Positions 1 through 7,806 of a DNA stretch of 64,000 nucleotides are shown here, one piece after another; the stretch's first letter is position 1, and the number at the start of each line of letters is the position of its first letter. Origin of the DNA: Pseudomonas schmalbachii. GTDB taxonomy: Bacteria > Pseudomonadota > Gammaproteobacteria > Pseudomonadales > Pseudomonadaceae. The DNA is taken from positions 1-64,000 of the forward strand of contig NZ_JAELYA010000003.1 in the NCBI RefSeq assembly GCF_017589465.1, in the 5' to 3' direction. Under the pieces are notes generated by a model. That model had not been told where the DNA came from. It made no database searches and worked only from the letters and a program-made list of their open reading frames with translations. The translations under genes and the position numbers were made by a program.

Positions 1-1
1 G

Positions 2-112
2 TTGAAGAAGACCGAGGCCCTGACCATTTTGGCCCGCAAATTAGCCCGGATAGCCTTTGCCCTGATGCAGACGCAGACGGCTTATCACCCCCAGGAGGCG
101 AAGCCCCATTGA
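2..112 (+). mobile_element. 3' end of an IS110/IS116-family transposase (5' part outside window)
   Basis: From base 2 an open frame of 36 codons runs to a TGA at 110-112. The peptide reads LKKTEALTILARKLARI... and ends QEAKPH. The pattern of basic residues followed by LARKLARIAFALM resembles the extreme C-terminus of IS110/IS116-type transposases, just after the Transposase_20 domain. The rest of the gene lies left of the window, so it cannot be said whether the element is intact. The LysR gene begins to be read on the other strand 30 bases further on, so the insertion sequence ends close to base 112-140. Identification rests on a short peptide and is moderately sure. Confidence 0.6.
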
Positions 113-141
113 CATAGAATCTCCTACAAAGAGCAGCGGCG

Positions 142-1047
142 TCAGGCCATGTCGCTGACCTTGAATTCCTCTTCGAGGAAGTCCAGCAACGCCCGCACCG
201 AAGGCAACAACCCCCGCCGCGAGGGGAACACCGCGTGCACCAGTCCGGTACGCGGCGCCCAGTCCGGCAGAAGGTTCACCAATCGTCCTTCGTCCAGATC
301 GGCGCGCACCACCACGCTCGGCAGGTGCACCACCCCTACTCCCAGCAACGCCGCCTGCCGCAGAGCCATCAGGTCGTCGGTGACCAGGCGCGGCTGGTGG
401 CGTACCGACGCCCGCACCTCGCCGGGGCCGTCCAGATGCCACTGGTATTCGCGCTGCGGCGAGCCCCAGTGCAGGCTCGGCAGGGTGGCGACGTCGGCCG
501 GGGTGGCCTTCTCCGGCAGGCGCGCGCGCAGTTCCGGGGTGGCGACCAGCATCTGCCGGCTGTTGCCCAGCACCTTCATCACCAGGTCGCTGCTTTCCAG
601 CGGCGGGAAGCGCACGCGCAGGGCGATGTCGATGCCTTCCTGGATCAGGTCGACGTGGCGGTTGGTGGCCTCCACATGCAGCTCCACCAGCGGGTGGTCG
701 ACCATGAAGCGCGCCAGCATCGGCCCGACCCAGAAGTGCAGCAGCGCCGTCGGGCAGGCCAGGCGCACCACGCCCTGCGGCTCGGAACGGTGGCGCTCGA
801 TCACCTCGGCGGCGCCTTCCGCTTCCACCAGCATGGCCAGGCAATGGCGGTGGAATTCCTGACCGATCTCGGTCACCGAGAAGTGCCGCGTCGAGCGCTG
901 GATCAGGCGCACGCCGAGGCGTTCCTCCAGCGCCGCGATGCGCCGGCTGAGTTTCGACTTGGGCATGTCCAGCGCCCGGCCGGCCGGGGCGAAGCCGCCG
1001 TGCTCGACCACCTGGGCGAAGTAATACAGATCGTTGAGGTCTTCCAT
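142..1047 (-). CDS. LysR-family transcriptional regulator
   Basis: A 301-residue LysR-type regulator. Residues 1-60 form the winged helix-turn-helix (MEDLNDLYYFAQVVEHGGF, then the recognition helix around SKLSRRIAALEERLG). Residues 90-295 form the effector-binding domain. The start at 1047 is preceded by GGAGAA at good spacing. It is divergent from the pirin gene at 1189, with 141 bases between them, the classical layout in which a LysR protein controls its divergent neighbour. Pseudomonas genes for pirin and YcaC-like hydrolases are often next to such a regulator. The effector is unknown; redox or aromatic-stress signals are possible from the neighbours but are inference. Confidence 0.9.
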   Translation of the reverse strand: MEDLNDLYYFAQVVEHGGFAPAGRALDMPKSKLSRRIAALEERLGVRLIQRSTRHFSVTEIGQEFHRHCLAMLVEAEGAAEVIERHRSEPQGVVRLACPTALLHFWVGPMLARFMVDHPLVELHVEATNRHVDLIQEGIDIALRVRFPPLESSDLVMKVLGNSRQMLVATPELRARLPEKATPADVATLPSLHWGSPQREYQWHLDGPGEVRASVRHQPRLVTDDLMALRQAALLGVGVVHLPSVVVRADLDEGRLVNLLPDWAPRTGLVHAVFPSRRGLLPSVRALLDFLEEEFKVSDMA

Positions 1048-1188
1048 CAGCGTTCTCCAGATAGAACGCTGAGGTTAATTTATGCCGACTACCGGGCCAA
1101 GCGTTGCAAATCTAATCTAGCTCCATGCACCGGGCGGTCGATGTTTCGGTCGGAACGAAACAACGGCGCCCCACAGACGGAGGCAATC
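1048..1188. promoter_or_regulatory. Divergent promoter region, LysR regulator / pirin
   Basis: These 141 bases separate two divergent starts and must hold both promoters. The stretch around 1070-1125 is more AT-rich than its surroundings. No LysR box (T-N11-A within a palindrome) could be picked with confidence. The pirin start is preceded by GGAGG at about 1179. Confidence 0.5.
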
Positions 1189-2055
1189 ATGAAAAAGATT
1201 CTCGGCGTATACAGCGCTCCCCGCTCCCACTGGGTCGGTGACGGCTTCCCGGTACGCACGCTGTTCTCCTACGACAACTTCGGCAGCCACATCAGCCCGT
1301 TCCTGCTGCTCGACCATGCCGGTCCGCGCGATTTCGAACCGACCGACAGCCGCCGTGGCGTCGGCCAGCATCCGCACCGCGGGTTCGAGACGGTGACCAT
1401 CGTCTACAAGGGCGAACTGGAGCACCGCGACTCCACCGGCTCCGGCGGCCGCATCGGGCCCGGCGACGTGCAGTGGATGACCGCCGCGTCCGGCATCCTC
1501 CACGAGGAATTCCATTCCGAGGACTTCGCCCGCAGCGGCGGCACCCTCGACATGGTGCAGCTGTGGGTCAACCTGCCGGCCCGCGACAAGATGGCCGAGC
1601 CCGGCTACCAGACCATCGTCGACGCCAGCATCCCCAACCTGGCGCTGCCGGACGACGCCGGCAGCCTGCGGGTGATCGCCGGCGACTACAAGGGCCACAA
1701 GGGCCCGGCGCGGACCTTCACGCCGATGGACGTCTGGGACATCCGCATGAACGCCGGCAAGTCGGTCGGGCTGGATGTCGTCGAGGGCCGCAATACCGCC
1801 CTGGTGGTCCTGCGCGGCAGCCTGCTGCTCAACCACTCGGAAGTGCTGCGCGAAGGCCAGGTGGTGCTGCTCGACCGCAAGGGCAGCGAGCTGCACCTGG
1901 AGGCCAACAACGACGCGCTGCTGCTGTTGCTCAGCGGTGAACCGATCGAGGAACCCATCGTCGGCTACGGTCCGTTCGTGATGAACAGCGACAGCGAAAT
2001 CCAGCAGGCCATCGTCGATTTCCGCGAAGGACGCTTCGGACGAATGGCCGGTTGA
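1189..2055 (+). CDS. Pirin family protein
   Basis: A 288-residue bicupin of the pirin family. The N-terminal cupin carries the expected metal ligands: His61 and His63 in GVGQHPHRGFET, then His105 and Glu107 in GILHEEFH. The C-terminal cupin starts near residue 175. Bacterial pirins bind iron; some act as quercetin 2,3-dioxygenases and others bind partner proteins, so the reaction here cannot be fixed. The ATG at 1189 follows a GGAGG motif and begins MKKILGVYSAPRSHW, the usual pirin start; the frame is open further upstream but without pirin-like sequence. It probably forms a unit with the two YcaC-like genes downstream. Confidence 0.9.
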   Translation: MKKILGVYSAPRSHWVGDGFPVRTLFSYDNFGSHISPFLLLDHAGPRDFEPTDSRRGVGQHPHRGFETVTIVYKGELEHRDSTGSGGRIGPGDVQWMTAASGILHEEFHSEDFARSGGTLDMVQLWVNLPARDKMAEPGYQTIVDASIPNLALPDDAGSLRVIAGDYKGHKGPARTFTPMDVWDIRMNAGKSVGLDVVEGRNTALVVLRGSLLLNHSEVLREGQVVLLDRKGSELHLEANNDALLLLLSGEPIEEPIVGYGPFVMNSDSEIQQAIVDFREGRFGRMAG

Positions 2056-2163
2056 AGTCACACCCCGGACGTGGCCATTGCCTAGTCTGGTTGTCTACCC
2101 GCGCAGGGAAGCGCGGGCTCCCTGGGGCCAGGAATTACCCATACCCATGAAGAGGAACTGTAA

Positions 2164-2850
2164 ATGAGCAACTTCTCGCAAGTCGCAAACTTCAATGGCC
2201 AGCGCCCGGTTATCGATCCGAACGACACGGCCATGCTGCTGATCGACCATCAGAGCGGCCTGTTCCAGACGGTGAAGGACATGCCGATGACCGAGCTGCG
2301 CAACAACGCCATCACCCTGGCGAAGATCGCGACCCTGGCGAAAATCCCGGTCATTACCACCGCCTCGGTACCCCAGGGTCCGAACGGCCCGCTGATCCCG
2401 GAAATCCATGAAGCCGCCCCGCACGCCCAGTACGTGGCACGCAAGGGCGAAATCAACGCCTGGGACAACCCCGAGTTCGTCGCCGCCGTCGAGAAGACCG
2501 GCAAGAAGACCCTGGTCATCGCCGGTACCATCACCAGCGTGTGCATGGCCTTCCCGAGCATCGCCGCGGTGAATGCGGGCTACAAGGTGTTCGCGGTGAT
2601 CGACGCTTCCGGCACCTACTCGAAGATGGCCCAGGAAATCACCCTCGCCCGCGTGGTGCAGGCCGGCGTGGTGCCGATGGACACCGCCGCGGTGTGTTCG
2701 GAAATCCAGCAGACCTGGAACCGTCCGGACGCCGTGCAGTGGGCCGAAGCCTACAGCCTGATCTTCCCGCACTACCGCCTGCTGATCGAAAGCTACACCA
2801 AGGCCCAGCAGGTGGTGACCAACAACGAAACCCTCGACTCGATGCGCTGA
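2164..2850 (+). CDS. Isochorismatase-family (YcaC-like) hydrolase, copy 1
   Basis: A 228-residue cysteine hydrolase of the isochorismatase superfamily. The catalytic set is visible: Asp28 in LLIDHQSGL, basic residues Arg93/Lys94 in [10 protein letters not shown], and Cys127 in TITSVCMAF. It is a paralogue of the next gene, from which it differs at both ends. YcaC-type proteins form octameric rings with a conserved Cys site, and their natural substrate is not settled. An AGAGGA ribosome binding site lies just before the ATG. It sits between pirin and the second copy, so a shared stress or detoxification role is inferred. Confidence 0.85.
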   Translation: MSNFSQVANFNGQRPVIDPNDTAMLLIDHQSGLFQTVKDMPMTELRNNAITLAKIATLAKIPVITTASVPQGPNGPLIPEIHEAAPHAQYVARKGEINAWDNPEFVAAVEKTGKKTLVIAGTITSVCMAFPSIAAVNAGYKVFAVIDASGTYSKMAQEITLARVVQAGVVPMDTAAVCSEIQQTWNRPDAVQWAEAYSLIFPHYRLLIESYTKAQQVVTNNETLDSMR

Positions 2851-2907
2851 GTCCGCATGGCTCCGTGGCGCATGCCACGGAGCCCCTCAGCTGTACAGGA
2901 GAGCGTC

Positions 2908-3528
2908 ATGGCCTACCAATACAAACGCCTCGACAAGAACGATGCCGCTGTACTGCTGGTCGACCACCAGGCCGGCCTGCTTTCCCTGGTACGCGACATG
3001 GAACCGGACAAGTTCAAGAACAACGTGCTGGCCCTGGGCGACCTGGCCAGGTACTTCAAGCTGCCGACCATCCTCACCACCAGTTTCGAGACCGGCCCCA
3101 ACGGCCCGCTGGTGCCCGAGCTGAAGGAGCAGTTCCCCGACGCGCCGTACATCGCGCGCCCCGGCAACATCAACGCCTGGGACAACGAGGACTTCGTCAA
3201 GGCGGTGAAAGCCACCGGCAAGAAGCAGTTGATCATCGCCGGCGTGGTCACCGAGGTCTGCGTGGCCTTCCCGGCCCTGTCCGCCATTGAAGAAGGCTTC
3301 GACGTGTTCGTCGTCACCGACGCTTCCGGAACCTTCAATCCGATCACCCGCGACGCCGCCTGGGATCGCATGTCGCAAGCCGGCGCGCAACTGATGAGCT
3401 GGTTCGGCGTGGCCTGCGAACTGCACCGCGACTGGCGCAACGACATCGAAGGGTTGGCTACGCTGTTCTCCAACCACATTCCCGATTACCGCAACCTGAT
3501 CACCAGCTACAACCTGCTGAGCAAGTGA
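2908..3528 (+). CDS. ycaC: YcaC-like isochorismatase-family hydrolase, copy 2
   Basis: A 206-residue protein closely resembling the YcaC protein of P. aeruginosa and E. coli (start MAYQYKRLDKNDAAVLLVDH). Asp19, Arg84 and Cys118 (VVTEVCVAF) occupy the active-site positions. The frame is open from 2857, but the ATG at 2908 is preceded by AGGAGA and gives the family length, so it is the chosen start. The substrate of YcaC is not established despite crystal structures. The tandem arrangement with copy 1 suggests an old duplication followed by divergence. Confidence 0.9.
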   Translation: MAYQYKRLDKNDAAVLLVDHQAGLLSLVRDMEPDKFKNNVLALGDLARYFKLPTILTTSFETGPNGPLVPELKEQFPDAPYIARPGNINAWDNEDFVKAVKATGKKQLIIAGVVTEVCVAFPALSAIEEGFDVFVVTDASGTFNPITRDAAWDRMSQAGAQLMSWFGVACELHRDWRNDIEGLATLFSNHIPDYRNLITSYNLLSK

Positions 3529-3536
3529 CGCCGGCG

Positions 3537-3556
3537 GAGAGGGGTTCGCCCCTCTC
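3537..3556 (+). terminator. Hairpin with TTCG loop after ycaC
   Basis: A perfect 8-bp stem (GAGAGGGG / CCCCTCTC) with a TTCG tetraloop lies 8 bases after the ycaC stop. There is no run of T after it, so it may act as an mRNA 3' stabiliser or attenuator more than as an intrinsic terminator. Confidence 0.45.
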
Positions 3557-3615
3557 CCCGCCCAGTTGCCCAGCGGTACCTGCCGCCCCCGGGCGGCCCT
3601 CACAAGGAGTGCTTC

Positions 3616-4014
3616 ATGAGCGAATCGCCCGTACATGCCCGCTACCAGGGTATCCCCTATCAGGTCACCTTCAGCGCCGAGACGCAGCGCTGGCTGGCCG
3701 ACGAACCGGCCGCCCTCGGTGGCGCCGACAGCGGTCCGCCGCCGTTCCAGCTGCTGCTGTCGTCCCTCGGCGCCTGCACCTGCATCACCCTGGCCATGTA
3801 CTCCAAACGCAAGGGCTGGCCGCTGGAGGGCATCGATGTCGAGCTCAACTACACCGAACTGAACCCGGGGCAGACCCGCATCGGCCGCGCCATCCAGCTC
3901 CACGGCGAGCTGGACGCCGAGCAGCGCCAGCGCCTGCTGGAAATCGCCAACGCCTGCCCGGTGCACAAGCTGCTGAGCGGCGAGATCGGCATCGACAGCC
4001 GCCTCGAAGGCTGA
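3616..4014 (+). CDS. OsmC family protein
   Basis: A 132-residue OsmC/Ohr-type protein. The two redox cysteines of the family are present: Cys54 (or Cys56) in SSLGACTCITL and Cys114 in ANACPVHKLLSG. OsmC-like proteins reduce organic hydroperoxides at a Cys pair, working as dimers in the cytoplasm. AAGGAG stands before the ATG at 3616. The gene follows the pirin/ycaC genes and would fit an oxidative-stress group. It is closer to the YhfA/OsmC-like branch than to Ohr, so the substrate is open. Confidence 0.88.
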   Translation: MSESPVHARYQGIPYQVTFSAETQRWLADEPAALGGADSGPPPFQLLLSSLGACTCITLAMYSKRKGWPLEGIDVELNYTELNPGQTRIGRAIQLHGELDAEQRQRLLEIANACPVHKLLSGEIGIDSRLEG

Positions 4015-4032
4015 GGCTTGGACAGGCGAGTG

Positions 4033-4094
4033 CGTAGGGCGGGTGCAACCCGCCAATATGTAGACAGCCATTGGCGGGTTGCACCCGCCCTACG
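4033..4094. repeat. Intergenic palindrome, GTAGGGCGGGTGCAACCCGCC type
   Basis: A 62-bp inverted repeat: CGTAGGGCGGGTGCAACCCG near one end and the reverse complement ending GCACCCGCCCTACG at the other, with a short AT-richer centre. It lies in the 367-base gap between the OsmC gene and the FUSC gene. Confidence 0.75.
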
Positions 4095-4185
4095 CCTGCG
4101 GCCTGGCGAACCGGATGCATCGGCATGATCGGGAAGCATGTTTCGCGAGCAAGCTTGCTCCTACGGAAGCGCCGGCGTTGCGATT

Positions 4186-4305
4186 CCCTCACCCCAGCCC
4201 TCTCCCGAGGGGAGAGGGAGCAGATTGGCATCGGGATGAATATCGTGCCAGCCGGCAACTCCGGACAGTCCCCTCTCCCTCTGGGAGAGGGTTAGGGTGA
4301 GGGGG
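4186..4305. repeat. Intergenic inverted repeat, CCCTCACCC...GGGTGAGGG type
   Basis: Outer arms CCCTCACCCCAGCCCTCTCC and GGGAGAGGGTTAGGGTGAGG face each other about 80 bases apart, and each arm carries its own CTCTCCC/GGGAGAG hairpin. A second copy is at 50077-50181. This is a common class of dispersed Proteobacterial repeat. The rest of the 4015-4381 gap contains a half REP element (about 4146-4162, GCTTGCTCCTAC) and no gene that I can support. Confidence 0.75.
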
Positions 4306-4381
4306 AGCCTCGCGACGAAGCAAAGACAGTTGTTCCGACAAGATTCGTTTTTCTTCACAGCGCTCTGAAGGTCACACCGCC

Positions 4382-6538
4382 ATGCAGCCCCTGCTCGTCT
4401 ACCTGCGTGCACTCCTGCAACCCAACCGCGACACCCTGCTGTTCGCCCTGCGCACCATCGCCGCCGGGCTGCTGACGCTTTACCTGGCCTTCCTCTTCGA
4501 CCTCGAACAACCGAAATGGGCGAGCATGACCGTGGTGATCGTCAGCACCCCGCTGGCCGGCATGGCGCTGCAGAAGTGCTTCTCGCAGATCGTCGGCAGC
4601 ATCGTCGCCGGTATCGTCGCGGTGGCCATCACCGAGGTCTTCGCCCAGGCGCCGCTGCCCTTCATCGTCACCCTCGCCCTATGGCTGGCGCTGTGCACCG
4701 CCGGCAGCGCGCTGCTGCGCTACACCTACTCGCAGGCCTTCGTGCTCAGCGGCTTCACGGCGGTCATCGTGGCGATGCTCGGTCAGCCCGTCCCGGAGAG
4801 CGTCTACCCGCTGGCCATCATCCGTGTCACCGAAACCCTGCTCGGCGTGGCCGGCGTCACCTTCATCAGCCTGCTCACCGCCCGTCCGCAGGCCGTGGCG
4901 CATGGCTACTTCGCCAAGATCGATCACCTGCTCAAGCTGATCGCCAGCCATGCCATCGAAGCGATCCGCGGCGACGAGGAGGAAGACGCCTTCCACCGCC
5001 GGCAGATGCAACTGCTCGGCGAGATCAGCGCCCTCGAAGGACTGCGCCGCACCCTCTACTTCGACGCTCCGCGCCTGCGCAGCGCCGACGGCCTGGTGCA
5101 GCCGCTCGGCAACCAGCTGGTGCTGATGACCTCGCGCCTGGCGCTGCTGCGCCAGCAGCGCCGGCTGATCATGCAGCGCATGCGGATACCGCTGCCGGAA
5201 TCGATCCGCCTGCTGCGTGAGGAAGAGCTCGCCTGCCTCGAAGAACTGGCCCGCCACGGCCGCGCCCTGCCGGCGGAGACCCGGCGCCGGATCACCCGCC
5301 TCAGCCAGCGTTTCGATGCCGCCGCGCAGGAAGCGGAACAGCTCGCCGACGGCCTGCCCGCCTCGCTGCGTTCGCTGGCCTGGGCGCTGCGCTGGGAGCA
5401 GGCGCGGCTGATGCAGCAACTGGACGAGATGATCGAACTGACCGAGGCGATCCAGGAAGGCCGCCCCGCCAGTTGCTATCACCGCCAGGGCCGCGAGCAT
5501 GCGCTGCACCTGGATTACGCGCTGGCCGCGGCGAACGGCGCACGGGCCTTCATCGCCCTCGTGGCCGCCGGGCTGATCTGGCTCGAAACCGCCTGGGACG
5601 GCGCCCGCGCCGGCATGATCCTGGTCGGCATCCTCTGCTCGCTGCTCTCGACCTTCCCGCGGCCCCTGCAGGCGTGCCAGAACTACCTGCGCGGCGTGCT
5701 GCTGGCGATGCCCGTCGCAGCGGTCTACCAGTTCCTGCTGCTGCCCACCGTGAACGATTTCGAGATGCTCGCGCTGCTCCTGGTGCCATTGCTCTATGCC
5801 ATCGCCGTCGGCCTGGCCAATCTGCAGACCGCCGGCATCGCCATCGGCTTCGGGCTGTCGGCCTACCTGCTGATCGGCCCGCAGAACCAGGGCAACTGGA
5901 GCAACTCGGCGCTGCAATGGTTCGAATTCGCCGGTGCGTACCTGTTCGGCACGGTCCTGGCGGTGCTGGTGTATGCCTGGGTATTCCCGTTCAACGCACC
6001 GGCGCGCCTGCGCCGGCTGTTCCGCCAGACCCGCGCCGAACTGCCCGGACTGCTGCGCGCCAGGCCCATCGAAGACAATCGCTTCGCCTTCGAAAGCCGC
6101 CTGGTCGACCGCCTGGCGAGCATGCTCGGCCTGCTGCCCAGCGCGACCGACCGCCGCTCCGCCGAACGCTTCGAATGCAGCCTGGCCTGCTCCTCGCTCG
6201 GCGTCGCCCTGCACCAGTTGCGGCGGGAAAGCCTCGATCCACGCGGGCTTTCCGACCCGCTGCGACAGCGCCTGCAGGAACTGCTGGAAGAGACCGCCGG
6301 GTACCTGGAACGGCCGGACCTGGTGCAACCGGACGGCCTGCTGGAGGCGCTGCGCGCCTTCGCCGAGCGCCTGGATGCGTTGCACGAGGCGCCAGAGTCA
6401 GGCGCAATCGCACCGCGCGCACTGTTCGTCACCAGCACCGGCCTGCTGGTCGCCGCCACCCTGATCGACCGCTACCGCAGCCTGCTCGCGGAAGACATCG
6501 TTCCACCCTTCGAGGAGAAACCGCTCGATGCCCGCTGA
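4382..6538 (+). CDS. FUSC-family inner-membrane transporter (AaeB/YccS-like)
   Basis: A 718-residue fusaric-acid-resistance family protein. It has the typical duplicated plan: a block of transmembrane helices at about residues 20-165, a charged cytoplasmic region (about 170-375), a second helix block (about 380-530) and a C-terminal cytoplasmic tail. Such proteins pair with a DUF1656 protein and a HlyD-type adaptor to export aromatic acids, and both partners follow directly. The downstream DUF1656 gene overlaps its end by 11 bases, so the three are one operon. No outer-membrane channel gene is nearby, so a shared TolC/OprM-type channel is likely. The substrate is unknown. Confidence 0.88.
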   Translation: MQPLLVYLRALLQPNRDTLLFALRTIAAGLLTLYLAFLFDLEQPKWASMTVVIVSTPLAGMALQKCFSQIVGSIVAGIVAVAITEVFAQAPLPFIVTLALWLALCTAGSALLRYTYSQAFVLSGFTAVIVAMLGQPVPESVYPLAIIRVTETLLGVAGVTFISLLTARPQAVAHGYFAKIDHLLKLIASHAIEAIRGDEEEDAFHRRQMQLLGEISALEGLRRTLYFDAPRLRSADGLVQPLGNQLVLMTSRLALLRQQRRLIMQRMRIPLPESIRLLREEELACLEELARHGRALPAETRRRITRLSQRFDAAAQEAEQLADGLPASLRSLAWALRWEQARLMQQLDEMIELTEAIQEGRPASCYHRQGREHALHLDYALAAANGARAFIALVAAGLIWLETAWDGARAGMILVGILCSLLSTFPRPLQACQNYLRGVLLAMPVAAVYQFLLLPTVNDFEMLALLLVPLLYAIAVGLANLQTAGIAIGFGLSAYLLIGPQNQGNWSNSALQWFEFAGAYLFGTVLAVLVYAWVFPFNAPARLRRLFRQTRAELPGLLRARPIEDNRFAFESRLVDRLASMLGLLPSATDRRSAERFECSLACSSLGVALHQLRRESLDPRGLSDPLRQRLQELLEETAGYLERPDLVQPDGLLEALRAFAERLDALHEAPESGAIAPRALFVTSTGLLVAATLIDRYRSLLAEDIVPPFEEKPLDAR

Positions 6539-6734
6539 CCTCCAGTTCGGTGGCGTCTACCTGCCGCCGATTGCCCAGGCGCTGATCTTCGCCCTGCCGA
6601 TCTTTTTCGTGCTGGACTGGCTGCTGCGGCGGCTGGGCGTGCTGCATTGGGTCTGGCACGAGGCGCTGTTCGAAGGCGCGCTGTATGCCTGCATCTGTGC
6701 CAGCCTGGTATTGCTGATGGGAGCCATCGCCTGA
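6528..6734 (+). CDS. DUF1656 small membrane protein
   Basis: A 68-residue protein with two hydrophobic helices (about residues 13-32 and 45-66). Its size, its start (MPADLQFGGVYLPPIAQAL) and its position between a FUSC transporter and a HlyD adaptor match the DUF1656/AaeX-like family found in these efflux operons. It overlaps the FUSC stop and ends one base before the adaptor start, consistent with translational coupling. Its function in the efflux complex is not established. Confidence 0.88.
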   Translation: MPADLQFGGVYLPPIAQALIFALPIFFVLDWLLRRLGVLHWVWHEALFEGALYACICASLVLLMGAIA

Positions 6735-6735
6735 C

Positions 6736-7692
6736 ATGAACGCCCTGCGCAAGATACTGCCGCCCCTGCTCACCCTGGCCACGGTGGCCGTGGCTGTCGT
6801 CCTCGGCATCTACGCCTGGATCTACTACACCCAGGCGCCCTGGACCCGCGACGCACGGGTGCGCGCCGACGTGGTGACGCTCTCGGCGGACGTCTCCGGG
6901 CGCATCGTCGAACTGCGCGTGCACGACAACCAGCACGTCAGCAAGGGCGACCTGCTGCTGGAAATCGACCCGGCGCGCTACGACCTGGCGGTGAAGCACG
7001 CGGCGCGCGCGGTGGAAGTGGCGAAGGCAGCACTCGGCCAGTCGCAGGCCAATATCGTCGCCAACCAGGCATTGCTGCGGCAACGACAGAGCGAGGAAAC
7101 CCGCCGCCGCGCGCTGAAGGCACGCTCGGCGATCTCCAACGAGGAATGGGAAAAGTCCAGCACCGACGTCGCCGTGGCCCAGGCCCAGCTGCTGCGCGAA
7201 CAGGCCAACCTCGGCCTGGCGCAGGCCAACGTGCAGCTCGCCGAGGCCGCCTACACCCAGGCCCGGCTCGATTTGGAACGCACCCGCCTGTACTCGCCGG
7301 TGAACGGCTATGTGACCAACCTGCAGACCCGCGCCGGCGACTTCTCCACCACTGGCACGCCACTGCTGGCGCTGGTGGACAGCGACTCCTTCCATGTCAG
7401 CGGCTACTTCGAGGAAACCAAGCTGCCGCGCATCCACGAGGGCGACAAGGTGCGCATCGAGCTGATGAGCGGCGAGCGCTTCGACGGCGAGGTGGAAAGT
7501 ATCGCCTTTGCCATCACCGACCGCGAAAACACCGCCGGCAGCCGCCTGCTGGCGAACATCAACCCGAGCTATACGTGGGTGAAACTGGCGCAGCGCATTC
7601 CGGTGCGTATTCGCATCGATCCCGCCTACGCCGACCGCAACCGCCTCCGCGCCGGCTCCACCGCCACTGTGACCGTACTCGAAACCCCGTAG
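6736..7692 (+). CDS. HlyD-family periplasmic adaptor subunit (AaeA-like)
   Basis: A 318-residue membrane-fusion protein: one N-terminal anchor helix (about residues 9-32), a lipoyl-like half domain (about 45-80), a coiled-coil hairpin rich in Ala and Gln (about 85-180) and a beta-barrel region. It would join the FUSC pump to an outer-membrane channel. The stop codon TAG (7690-7692) is the first TAG of a dispersed palindromic repeat that starts at 7688, so the last codons of the gene may have been reshaped by arrival of that repeat. Confidence 0.9.
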   Translation: MNALRKILPPLLTLATVAVAVVLGIYAWIYYTQAPWTRDARVRADVVTLSADVSGRIVELRVHDNQHVSKGDLLLEIDPARYDLAVKHAARAVEVAKAALGQSQANIVANQALLRQRQSEETRRRALKARSAISNEEWEKSSTDVAVAQAQLLREQANLGLAQANVQLAEAAYTQARLDLERTRLYSPVNGYVTNLQTRAGDFSTTGTPLLALVDSDSFHVSGYFEETKLPRIHEGDKVRIELMSGERFDGEVESIAFAITDRENTAGSRLLANINPSYTWVKLAQRIPVRIRIDPAYADRNRLRAGSTATVTVLETP

Positions 7693-7772
7693 GTTGGCGC
7701 TGAGCGCAGCGAAGCCCAACATCCGCCATGCCGTGGCACCGTTGGGCTTCGCAAGCTCAGCACCAACCTACG
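7688..7772. repeat. GTAGGTTGG palindromic repeat, copy A
   Basis: An 85-bp imperfect palindrome beginning CGTAGGTTGGCGCTGAGCGC and ending GCTCAGCACCAACCTACG, with AAGCCCAAC...GTTGGGCTTC inside. Related copies lie at 15606, 22897, 48859 and twice near 53173. This copy supplies the stop codon of the HlyD gene. Confidence 0.85.
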
Positions 7773-7806
7773 ATTCCTGTGCCATCTTCATTGAGCCCGC
7801 TCCCCG

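Noticed and set aside
235-1188. Long N-terminal extension of the pirin frame
   Set aside because: It lies antisense to the LysR gene and has no pirin-like sequence; GGAGG before 1189 marks the true start.
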